From Streptomyces sp. A1136 (GTDB lineage Bacteria; Actinomycetota; Actinomycetes; Streptomycetales; Streptomycetaceae): a DNA stretch of 59,820 nucleotides. A program made the position numbers and the translations under genes. How positions within the stretch are numbered: position 1 is the stretch's first letter; every line of letters starts with the position of its first letter. This document shows, one piece after another, positions 45,011 to 53,225 of this stretch. The notes under the pieces are model-generated. The model worked only from the letters and a program-made list of their open reading frames with translations, was not told the origin of the DNA and made no database searches. The stretch is taken from NCBI RefSeq assembly GCF_004795055.1, contig NZ_SSBJ01000040.1, positions 1-59,820 on the forward strand. The letters run 5' to 3'.

Positions 45011-45392
45011 CCGCCCACGCTCGCAGCCGCACCGCGGACCGGCACGGTCGGCGCAGACGAAAGCTCGGACCGGGGGGCGCGGTGCTGTGCGGGGGGGGCG
45101 GTGTACCGGGTGCGCGCGAGACTGTCGCGCATCGTCGGGTGGCGCACACCGGATCGGTCCGGTGGCGCACATCGCGGGGCGCACCAGAGCGACGTCCGTC
45201 GTCATCCGGTGCCAGGCGAGAAGCATGGGAGCCCAAGCTCGCCGTGCCCCTCTTACCACCGCCCCGCCCCGCCTCGCATCGGAAGCGGGGCTCTTCGTAC
45301 GGTGGGCACCAGCCCTGGGCGGCCCCTCCCATCGGCCCCGCTGTCCCCCTGGCTGTCCATTTCCCACGCAGCAAGATCAAAACAGGAGCGCC
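45011..45392. other. no gene seen
   Basis: Except for a possible upstream extension of the 44768-45010 frame, no supportable coding sequence. Confidence 0.3.
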
Positions 45393-45794
45393 GTGTCCTA
45401 CACCAACCGCTGGCATCTGCAAGGTTCCGCCGGTCATGCGTACTCCGGCGAAGAAGCTCGACACCTGCTTCGACACCGGTGGGACTGGGCGAGCCAGGAG
45501 ACTTGGTTTGAAAATGACACTGGTGAGCTCCTGGCTGTGGTCACCAATGGCCAACGTGCGAAGGTCACATTGAGGGGTCGGTCAGGCGAGCTCGATGAGC
45601 ACCTCGTCGATCCACGCGGTGCAGGCTGCTCCGGCGGCTACGTAATGTCCACCGGACAGGTCGATAGCTACGACGACCGCGACACCGTCACCTTCGATGC
45701 CGCCGGCCATGCCGTGGCACACCTCATCGAGCATGGCGTCTGGCCCCCGAACGTGACCGTCGAACGCGGCCGGGTGAATGACCGCGGCTGGTAA
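45393..45794 (+). CDS. hypothetical protein, Imm1-like in shape
   Basis: 133 residues from GTG 45393, AGGAG five bases upstream. Alternating beta strands (TGELLAVVTNGQRAKVTLRG; GGYVMSTGQVDSYDDRDTVT) end in a helix (AAGHAVAHLIEHGVWPPNV). The G-Q-V-D-x-Y-D-D-R-D-T-V followed by helix and W-P-P is a recurrent Streptomyces immunity-like pattern. The family name is uncertain. Confidence 0.6.
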   Translation: MSYTNRWHLQGSAGHAYSGEEARHLLRHRWDWASQETWFENDTGELLAVVTNGQRAKVTLRGRSGELDEHLVDPRGAGCSGGYVMSTGQVDSYDDRDTVTFDAAGHAVAHLIEHGVWPPNVTVERGRVNDRGW

Positions 45795-45899
45795 GGCGCC
45801 CTCATCGCTCGGCTGCCCTTGAAGACCCGCGTCCACTTCGGCCGCTTGCCAATTGTCCGTGACCGCACTCGGGCTTCAACCGCCTGCTCTCCACGCTGA

Positions 45900-45985
45900 C
45901 CGACAACTTCCCCGCCCCTGCTGCCTTGCTGGCTTCAAAAGCGACGGCGTCCGCTGTCAGAGTGCCGGGCCTTGAGAGCAATGCT
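45900..45985 (-). pseudogene. istA C-terminal scrap
   Basis: ALLSRPGTLTADAVAFEASK corresponds to AALKSGALTADAVALEARKA of the intact IstA. It is a few dozen residues only, next to an IS256 element. Confidence 0.55.
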
Positions 45986-46093
45986 CGGAACCTGTGGATC
46001 GGCGAGGGAACGCGAAGGGCGTACCTTCCCGAATGATCCTTTGATGGTCTCCGAATAGGCCCGCGTTGCAGCGCGGGTTGGGAAGGCACGCCC

Positions 46094-47344
46094 GTGCTCA
46101 GCGTAGTCACCGACGACGGCTCGACCCAGTCCGGCTCCCTGATCGACGAAATCGTCCGTGAGGGCGCCCGCCGGATGCTCGCCGCCACGCTGGAGGCGGA
46201 AGTCAACCAGTACATAGCCGAGTTGACTGCCGAGACCGATTCTGCCGGCCGACGTCTCGTGGTCCGCAACGGCCACCATCAGATCCGGACCGTGGTCACC
46301 GCGGCCGGCCCGGTCGAGGTCAGGGCACCGCGGGTGAACGACCGCCGCGTCGACGAAGTCACGGGCGAGCGCAAGCGGTTCTCCTCGAAGATCCTGGCTC
46401 CGTGGTGCCGCAAGTCGCCGAAGATCTCCGAGGTCCTGCCGCTGCTCTACCTGCACGGATTGTCGTCCGGGGACTTCGTGCCCGCTCTGGAGCAGTTTCT
46501 CGGCGGCACCGCCGGCCTGTCGCCCGCCACCGTGACACGGCTGACCAGGCAGTGGAGCGACGATCACGCCGCCTTCCAGGCCCGGGAGCTGTCCGACCGC
46601 GACTTCGTCTACGTGTGGGCCGACGGCGTGCACCCCAAGGTCCGCCTCGGCCAGGCGCACTCGTGCGTCCTGGTCCTGCTCGGGGTCCGTTTGGACGGCA
46701 CCAAGGAACTCATCGCCCTGGCCGAGGGCCTGCGGGAGTCCACCGAGTCGTGGGCCGACCTGCTGCGAGACTGCCGCCGACGCGGCATGCGTGACCCCGA
46801 GCTGGTGGTCGGCGACGGCGCGATGGGCCTGTGGCGGGCGCTCGCCGAAGTGTTCCCGGCCGCACGGCCGCAGAGGTGCTGAGTCCACAAATCCCGCAAC
46901 GTCACGAACTGCCTGCCCAAGTCCGCGCAGCCCGGGGCGACGAAGGCGATGCAGGAGATCTACAACGCGGAGGACCGCGGCCACGCGGAGAAGGCGATCG
47001 AGGCGTTCGCGAAGACCTACGGCGCCAAGTTCCCCAAGGCCGTCGCGAAAATCACCGCCGACCGGGAGGAACTCCTGGCGTTCTACGACTTCCCGGCCGA
47101 GCATTGGATCCACCTGCGGACCACGAACCCGATCGAGTCGACGTTCTCGACGGTCAAGCTCCGGACCAAGGTCACGCGAGGTGCGGGCAGCCCGGCGGCC
47201 GCGCTCGCGATGGTGTTCAAGCTGGTCGAGTCAGCTCGGGCTCGATGGCGTGCGATCACCGGTGCCCATCTGGTGCCCCTGGTCCGCGCCGGGGCACGGT
47301 TCGAGAACGGCGTCCTCGTCGAACGCGAGGAGCAGGCAGCCTGA
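46094..47344 (+). pseudogene. IS256-family transposase with one in-frame TGA
   Basis: A nearly complete mutator-type transposase: ARRMLAATLEAEVNQYIAEL, the catalytic DFVYVWADGVHPKVRL (Asp), LVVGDGAMGLWRALAEVF (Asp), a TGA at 46880-46882 where relatives have Trp (PQRC-stop-VHKSRNV), then HLRTTNPIESTFSTVKLRT (Glu). The frame is unchanged after the stop, so a single G-to-A change inactivated it. Confidence 0.9.
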
Positions 47345-47435
47345 TTGGCTGAAGGAGCCACCAGCCGACCCATGGCTGAGCTGGCCTATCCTCAGTCAGG
47401 CTGATTTGGGGCGGCGAGAGCTTGGCGCGACTGGA

Positions 47436-48093
47436 CTACCGCGCCCAGCGTCCCATGGCTGGCGCGGTGCCGATCAGGCACTCGATGTCGGCCGGGAAGC
47501 CGGCGAGGGCGTAGGCGGTCAGGCGCAGGTGGCCCTCAAGGCAGACCAGGTTGTCCTGCCTCTCTCCGACGAGGTGAGCGGAGGAAATCGCTCACCTCTG
47601 ATGAACGCGTGGGCCGCGTCGACGAACGGTTTGTTGGGCACGTCGAACGCCCCGTAGCCCTGCCTTGATGCGTGCGGCCGCGTCGGCCGGCCGGCGGCTG
47701 CCACCCGACAGTTCGACCCAGTAGGGATAGTCGAGGTACCGCACGTCGGCCGCCTCGTCGGTGGACAGGAGTGCCCTGGTCCATGTGACGTGAGCGGGGA
47801 AGTTCTCGAACAGGTCACGGTTCTCGCCGTACCCGCGTCGCGGCGAGCAGAGCGCGACGTGCGAAGTTCGCTCCAGCGTCGGAGAGGTCCGGATGCGTCA
47901 GCAACTGCTCTGCCTGCCCGGCTACCGCCAGATGGGGCCGGAGGTTCTGTCCGAACCTCTGGCTAGACAGCTCGCCGCTCAAGAAGCAGGCGACCATCTC
48001 GTCCTCATTGCTCACACCCAGTACCTGCACGACCGTCAGCATAGGATCGAACTCGGTGGGTGCCGCAGCCTGCTCGCACGTCATCTCGTTCAC
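47436..48093 (-). pseudogene. ParB-like-fold hypothetical protein with several frameshifts
   Basis: Successive frames give FDPMLTVVQVLGVSNEDEMV, then ENRDLFENFPAHVTWTRALL and ADVRYLDYPYWVELSGGSRR, then GAFDVPNKPFVDAAHAFI, then NLVCLEGHLRLTAYALAGFP ending RWAR. They join into one natural protein with slips near 47830, 47680 and 47575. L-V-C-L-E-G-H-L-R-L-x-A-Y resembles the ParB N-domain motif (L-x-D-G-x-H-R). A decayed gene; the function is not known. Confidence 0.6.
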
Positions 48094-48125
48094 AGGTCTT
48101 GACTATTGCTCTTTCTCACCCTGCC

Positions 48126-48812
48126 CTACCGTCTACCCGGCGTGAGTCCGTTCTCGTAGGCGATGATCGCCAGGTGGACGCGGTCCCGGGCCTCGAGCTT
48201 GGCGAACAGACGCGCGACATGGGTCTTCGCCGTCGCCCCGCTGATCACCAACCGCTCGGCTATCTCACCGTTCGACAGCCCCTGTCCGACCAGTGCCAGC
48301 ACCTCGCGCTCCCGGTCGGTGATCCCAGCGATGAGACGTGAGTCCTGGGCGGGCTCGGTGGCCGGTGCGGGGGCCGCGGGGGTGGCGGAGGTTCCGGCGA
48401 AGGCGGCGATCAGCCGTCGGGTGACGCTCGGCGCGAGCAACGCGTCGCCGGCCGCCACCACGCGGATCGCGGCCAGGACCGCGTCCAGGGCCATGCTCTT
48501 GAGCAGGAATCCGCTGGCGCCGGCGCGCAGAGCGCCGTAGACGTACTCGTCGTCGTCGAAGGTCGTCAGCACCAGCACCTTGGGCGGGTCCGGCTCGGCG
48601 GTCGCCTGCCGGGTCGCCTCGATCCCGTCCATGCCCGGCATCCGGATGTCCATCACCACGACGTCCGGCCGCAGCTCGCGCACCAGGCGCACCGCCTCGA
48701 CGCCGTCGCCGGCCTCCCCGACCACCTCCAGGTCGGCGGTGCCGCCGATCAGGATCCCGAGCCCGACCAGCATCAGCGGCTGGTCATCGACCAGCAGTAC
48801 TCGCACGCTCAT
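48126..48812 (-). CDS. LuxR-family response regulator
   Basis: 228 residues. Receiver domain: acidic pocket LLVDDQ, phospho-acceptor in VVMDIRMPGMDG, Thr in VLTTFDDDEY and Lys in GFLLKSM. After an alanine/proline linker comes the LuxR HTH: ITDREREVLALVGQGLSNGE then IAERLVISGATAKTHVARLF. It overlaps the kinase stop by ATGA, so the pair is coupled. The likely target is the divergent hydrolase gene or its own promoter in 50009-50150. Confidence 0.95.
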   Translation of the reverse strand: MSVRVLLVDDQPLMLVGLGILIGGTADLEVVGEAGDGVEAVRLVRELRPDVVVMDIRMPGMDGIEATRQATAEPDPPKVLVLTTFDDDEYVYGALRAGASGFLLKSMALDAVLAAIRVVAAGDALLAPSVTRRLIAAFAGTSATPAAPAPATEPAQDSRLIAGITDREREVLALVGQGLSNGEIAERLVISGATAKTHVARLFAKLEARDRVHLAIIAYENGLTPGRR

Positions 48813-50008
48813 GCCGGGAGCCTCGCAGCCACCCGGAATCCGCCCTCCGGACGCCGGCCCGCGCTGAACTGGCCGGACAGCAGCGACACCCGCTCGCGCA
48901 TGCCGAGCAGGCCGAAGCCGCTCCCGCCGGCCGCCGCCGAGCGCCTGGGACGGCCGGGCCCGCCGGGACCGTCGCCCCCGTCGTCCACCACCTCGATCGT
49001 CACTCCCTCCGGCTCGTATCCGACCGCGACCCGGCACGTCCGCGCCCCGGAATGCCGCACCACGTTCGTCACCGACTCCTGGACGATCCGGAACGCCGAC
49101 AGCTCGATCTCCGGCGGCAGCAGACGCCGCTCGCCCCGCCAGGCCACGTGGACCCGCACCCCGGCGTCGGCCGTGCGTTCGGCGAGCCGCGGGATATCCG
49201 CCAGGCTGCCGGCCGGCGCCAGCGGAGCGGCCCCCGGCATGGCGTCGTCCGGCTCGGCGCGGCGGAGCGCTCCGAGCATGCGCTGCAGCTCGAGCAGCGT
49301 CTGGCGGCTGGTGGACTCGATGCCGGTCAGCGCCTGCCGCGTCTGCTCGGGCTTGGTCTCCACGACCCGCGCCGCCGCTCCCGACAGCACCGTGATGATC
49401 CCGATGCTGTGCGCGACGCTGTCGTGCAGTTCGCGGGCGATCCGCAGCCGCTCGGCCATGACGGCGCGGGCCGCCCTCTGCTCATGCAAGGCTCCGAGGT
49501 ACTCACGGCGTTTGCGATACACCCCCCCGAAGACCCACGCGACCGCGAACCACAACGCGAACTGCCCGGCCCACTGGGCCGCGTCGCTGACGGTCTCCCC
49601 GGGGTAGACGTGGATGTTCTCGACGAACGCGGCCGCGACGGCCGCGACGGAGCCGACGGCGGCAGCCTTTGGCCGCCGGACGGCGAGGTGCCCGCCCAAG
49701 AAGACGAGCAGGACGAACACGATCAAGGGCCGCACGCCGAAGAGGTCGCCGAGGACCGATTCGCCCAGGATCGCCGCGAAGACCGCCGCCGGCAGACGGC
49801 GCATCAGCAGAACCGGAAGGGCGAGCACGACGCACAGACCCATCATCTGGAAGGGCCCGAGGCCGGGAAACCGGAACAGGCCGGGACCACGACGGATCGA
49901 CCAGCAGAGCATCAGCGCGTAGAAGCAGGCGGTGGCCAGTACCACGGCCCGGTCCGTCAGCCAGGTCACGCGCTTCGATGTCGAGAGACGCTGGAGAAGC
50001 TCTTCCAT
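48809..50008 (-). CDS. NarL-type sensor histidine kinase
   Basis: 399 residues from ATG 50008. About six hydrophobic segments between residues 20 and 165 (ALMLCWSIRR, MMGLCVVLALPVLLM, LIVFVLLVFLGGHLAV, FALWFAVAWVFGGVY) anchor it in the membrane with almost no outside loop, so it probably senses within the membrane. The HisKA_3 box is RIARELHDSVAHSIGIITVL, with the phospho-His; the ATPase domain has VVDDGGDG and GSGFGLLGMRERVSLL. It precedes and overlaps the response regulator. Confidence 0.95.
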   Translation of the reverse strand: MEELLQRLSTSKRVTWLTDRAVVLATACFYALMLCWSIRRGPGLFRFPGLGPFQMMGLCVVLALPVLLMRRLPAAVFAAILGESVLGDLFGVRPLIVFVLLVFLGGHLAVRRPKAAAVGSVAAVAAAFVENIHVYPGETVSDAAQWAGQFALWFAVAWVFGGVYRKRREYLGALHEQRAARAVMAERLRIARELHDSVAHSIGIITVLSGAAARVVETKPEQTRQALTGIESTSRQTLLELQRMLGALRRAEPDDAMPGAAPLAPAGSLADIPRLAERTADAGVRVHVAWRGERRLLPPEIELSAFRIVQESVTNVVRHSGARTCRVAVGYEPEGVTIEVVDDGGDGPGGPGRPRRSAAAGGSGFGLLGMRERVSLLSGQFSAGRRPEGGFRVAARLPA

Positions 50009-50150
50009 ACGGAGATCGTATTCAGCGGCGTCGGCTCCGCGCGTCGCCCCGGGGATGTACGCGGGGTACACCCCCGGGCCGACGGCCTGGGGAACGGTGA
50101 CATCCACCGGCCGACGCGACGGAGGAGCTGCGGAACCTAGCGTCGATCCC

Positions 50151-51374
50151 ATGAAACGCAATCGCCGTATCAGCGCTGTCGCGGCGCTGGCGCTCGCCGC
50201 CCTCGTCACCGGAACCGGCACCGGGTTCGCCGCCACGACCACACCGTCGGCCACACCGGTGGCCACATCGGTGGCCACGCACGCGTTCGACACCGCACCG
50301 GCCACGGCCACGGCCACCGCGCCCACACGGTCCTTCCAAGGCACCCTCCCCGCGCCGACCGGCCCCTACGCCGCCGGCAAGGAGGTCATCCACCTCACCG
50401 ACGCGAACCGTACCGACCCGTGGGTGCCGTCATCCGGCCCCCGCCAACTGACCGTCACGATGATCTATCCGGCCGTCCCCGGGACCGGGACTCCGGCCCC
50501 TTACATGACCCTCGGCGAGGCAGCCGGAATCCTCCAGCGCCAGAAGACGCCGGCGAGCTCCGGCGTCACCCCGCAGACCCTTTCCAGCGTCACCACCCAC
50601 GCCTTCGACGGCGCGCGGCCGCAGAGGGGCAAGTATCCGCTGGTGGTCCTCTCAGCCGCGCACGAGAACCCGCGCATGACGCTCACCGCGCTCGCGACCG
50701 ACCTGGCCAGCCACGGCTACGTCGTCGCGCTCGTCGGCCACACCAACGAGGACAGCGGCGAGACGCTGGCGAACGGCCAGACGTCGTCGTGCGTGATCTG
50801 CGACAACCCGGCGCTCAACCTCGACTCCGTCGTCGCCAGCCGCGCGACGGATGTGTCCTTCGTGATCGACCAGTTGACGCACGGCAATACCGCGTGGCGC
50901 CTGGCACACCTCATCGACAAGCACCAGATCGGCATGGCCGGACACTCCCTCGGCGGAGCGTCGGCCGCCGCCACGATGATCGCCGACCCGCGAGTACGGG
51001 CCGGAGTGAACATGGACGGCACCTTCCACCCGACCCCGATGCCCGGCCAGATCAACCGGCCGTTCCTCATGCTGGGCACGGCCGAAAACCACTCGGCCGG
51101 CGGCCACAACACCACGTGGGAGCAGGCATGGGCCGCCCTCGGCGGCTACAAGGAGTGGCTGACGGTCACCGACGCCGACCACTTCAACTTCAGCGACCTG
51201 GACCTGCTTAAGAAGCAGGCCGGGTTCCCGACGCAGGGCCTCTCCCCGGAACGCGGGCTGGTGATCACCCGCGAGTACGTGACGGCGTTCTTCGACCAGA
51301 CGCTGAAGGGGATCCACAGTCCGCTGCTGGACGGCCCCTCGCCGAACAATCCGGAAGTACTCTTCCAGCACTAG
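50151..51374 (+). CDS. secreted alpha/beta hydrolase
   Basis: 407 residues. The signal peptide (KRNRRISAVAALALAALVTG then GTGFA-AT) is followed by a threonine/alanine-rich linker to about residue 60. The catalytic domain shows the nucleophile elbow MAGHSLGGAS, strand KYPLVVLSAAHENPRM before it, and the likely catalytic His in TDADHFNFSD near the end. A cysteine pair (SSCVICDN) may form a disulfide. Members cleave esters, lipids or polyesters; the substrate is unknown. It is divergent from the two-component genes 142 bases away. Confidence 0.85.
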   Translation: MKRNRRISAVAALALAALVTGTGTGFAATTTPSATPVATSVATHAFDTAPATATATAPTRSFQGTLPAPTGPYAAGKEVIHLTDANRTDPWVPSSGPRQLTVTMIYPAVPGTGTPAPYMTLGEAAGILQRQKTPASSGVTPQTLSSVTTHAFDGARPQRGKYPLVVLSAAHENPRMTLTALATDLASHGYVVALVGHTNEDSGETLANGQTSSCVICDNPALNLDSVVASRATDVSFVIDQLTHGNTAWRLAHLIDKHQIGMAGHSLGGASAAATMIADPRVRAGVNMDGTFHPTPMPGQINRPFLMLGTAENHSAGGHNTTWEQAWAALGGYKEWLTVTDADHFNFSDLDLLKKQAGFPTQGLSPERGLVITREYVTAFFDQTLKGIHSPLLDGPSPNNPEVLFQH

Positions 51375-51592
51375 TGCAGCGCCGCGTTGATCCTTCGGGG
51401 GTTGATGCGGCTTTGAGTGGGCTGCCGTCGTAGGGCCAGCGGTAGGGCTTGGCGTCGTGTTCGTCGTAGGCCAAGACGAAGGTGTCGATGGCCGCGGCCA
51501 GTTCGTCGCGGAAGGCGAACTGGCCGCGGCGTAGTAGACGTCGGGTCAGGGTGGAGAAGAACAGCTCGTCGGGTAGCCTCAGCGCGTCTCCG
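51374..51592 (-). pseudogene. IS630-family transposase end and terminal sequence
   Basis: The frame reads DELFFSTLTRRLLRRGQFAF, then DELAAAIDTFVLAYDEHDAK and PYRWPYDGSPLKAA, the last 60 residues of an IS630 transposase. 51374-51412 resembles the terminal repeats at 5078 and 19989. The element starts directly after the hydrolase stop. Confidence 0.7.
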
Positions 51593-51736
51593 CGCTGGGG
51601 CCCCCTCAGATCCGGCCGTGCCCGATTTCCAGGCAACCGGCTCAAGCAAGCCGCGAGGGCTGTCGGGCAGGCAGAAGTGCTGTCCCGGTGCTGCCGTCGC
51701 GGAGGCGGCGGTGGCAGTGGGCGTGTATGAGACGGG

Positions 51737-51961
51737 TTGCGACGTGTCGAGTCGACGTTCTCCACGGTCAAGCTGCGGACGAAGGTCACCCGCGGTGCCG
51801 GCAGCCCGGCGGCGGCCCTGGCGATGGTGTTCAAACTGGTCGAGTCCGCACAGGCCCGCTGGCGCGCGATCACCGGGGCGCACCTGGTGCCCCTGGTCCG
51901 TGCCGGCGCCCGCTTCATGAACGGTCACCTCGTGGAGCGCGCCTCGGACCTGGTGGCGTGA
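51737..51961 (+). pseudogene. IS256-family transposase, C-terminal fragment
   Basis: RVESTFSTVKLRTKVTRGAG then SPAAALAMVFKLVESAQARW and ITGAHLVPLVRAGARFMNG match the end of the IS256 copy at 46094-47344 almost residue for residue, but the rest is missing. Confidence 0.85.
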
Positions 51962-52015
51962 GTCCTCGGGTCGTATGCGATGCTCCGGGCGTCACCACGA
52001 CAGCGAGGAGAGAAC

Positions 52016-52440
52016 ATGCTGGTCACGCTGACTGGAGGTGCCGGGGCGGGAAAGACCACACTGGCTACCGCACTGGCGGCTACGACGCCCCGGGGGCCAG
52101 CGCGGGTACTCTGCGGTGACGACTACTAATTCCTCACTCCTGAGCAGGGGGTTTGGGAGCCGGATGAACCCGGGGTGCCGCGGTTGGACGTCGGCGATCC
52201 CCGGTCGCTGGATTTCACGCGTCTCGCGCACGACACCGACGCCGCGTTGGCCAGCTCCGCCCGTTGTCATCGTGGACGGCCTCTTCGCCCGTCATGTCAC
52301 CCCGCGAACAGCGAACGTGCGGTTCGACATCTTCGTCCACCTGCCTGCCCCCCCCTGCGCCTGGCCCGGAAGATCCAGAGTTGGCCCGCGATCCCTGCCG
52401 GGTCATGCGAGCTCACCGCCGAACAGCACGTCCAGGTCGC
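52016..52440 (+). pseudogene. uridine kinase-like P-loop protein, broken
   Basis: MLVTLTGGAGAGKTTLATAL (Walker A GGAGAGKTT) then ARVLCGDDY is followed by TAA (52129-52131), then FLTPEQGVWEPDEPGVPRLD in frame, then, one frame over, PVVIVDGLFARHVTPRTANV and FDIFVHL (Walker B-like IVDG). These are the pieces of a nucleoside-kinase-type fold with at least one stop and one frameshift. Confidence 0.6.
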
Positions 52441-52589
52441 TCGCCTCGCGTGGTGCACGTATCTCCGTACTTCGTGGAGCACTCAACGAAGTACGCCGAC
52501 ACATGGCCAGGATCGACTCCAGCTGCAGATGGGAAACCGGCGCTAATGGTGACGTCGGGTATTGGAACCGTCCGAATGCCTCCTGCGGG

Positions 52590-53225
52590 TCACCTGTGCT
52601 GCGCGTCTGGTGCCGCGCTGACGAGGACTGCCAGGGTTGCGCGGAGATCTTCGATCTGTCGGTAGTGGAGGGCGGTCATCCCCACGTCGCGGGCTGCTGT
52701 GACGTTGGCGGCGGTGTCGTCGATGAACAGACAGCGGTGGACCGGGGCTCCGACCCGCTCGGCGGCCAGCTGGTAGACGCGAGGATCGGGCTTGATGAGG
52801 CCGATGCGGGCAGTGTTCACCACGGTGTCGGCGAGATCGTCGAGCCCTTGTCGGGCGAGGTCTCTCTCCAGCCGGGTGGTCGCGTTGGAGACCAGGGCGA
52901 CGGTTGCGACCGCGCGGGCCTGGGTGAGGAGCGACACGACCTCATGGTCGACACGGGGCATCAGATCGGACCAGGCGGTGACTGCGGCGTGGGCGCGGTC
53001 GCTCGATCCGCAGATTTCAGCGAGGTCCTCGGCCACTGCGGAGCGCCACTGCTCGTCGGTGATTTCTCCGGTGATCGCGGGGTGCAGGCGGGAAGGCGCG
53101 AAGGCTGCGGCCGCGAGCGCGCCTTCGGGAAGTCCGTGGCTGCGTTCGAGGTCGTCGGCGCTCGGCCAGTGCCGAAGGACACCGTCGATGTCGCAGAGAA
53201 CCGCGTCGTAGGGGCGCGAAATCAT
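52590..53225 (-). CDS. HAD-superfamily phosphatase
   Basis: 211 residues from ATG 53225. HAD motif I is DAVLCDIDGVLRHW (nucleophile Asp and D+2), motif II VALVSNAT, motif III Lys in IGLIKPDPRVY, motif IV CLFIDDTAANVTAA. A helical cap sits between motifs I and II. It probably hydrolyses a phosphate ester of a small molecule. The ATG overlaps the stop of the large recombinase-like gene (ATGA), so it is the last gene of that operon; why a phosphatase is linked to recombinases is unclear. Confidence 0.85.
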   Translation of the reverse strand: MISRPYDAVLCDIDGVLRHWPSADDLERSHGLPEGALAAAAFAPSRLHPAITGEITDEQWRSAVAEDLAEICGSSDRAHAAVTAWSDLMPRVDHEVVSLLTQARAVATVALVSNATTRLERDLARQGLDDLADTVVNTARIGLIKPDPRVYQLAAERVGAPVHRCLFIDDTAANVTAARDVGMTALHYRQIEDLRATLAVLVSAAPDAQHR

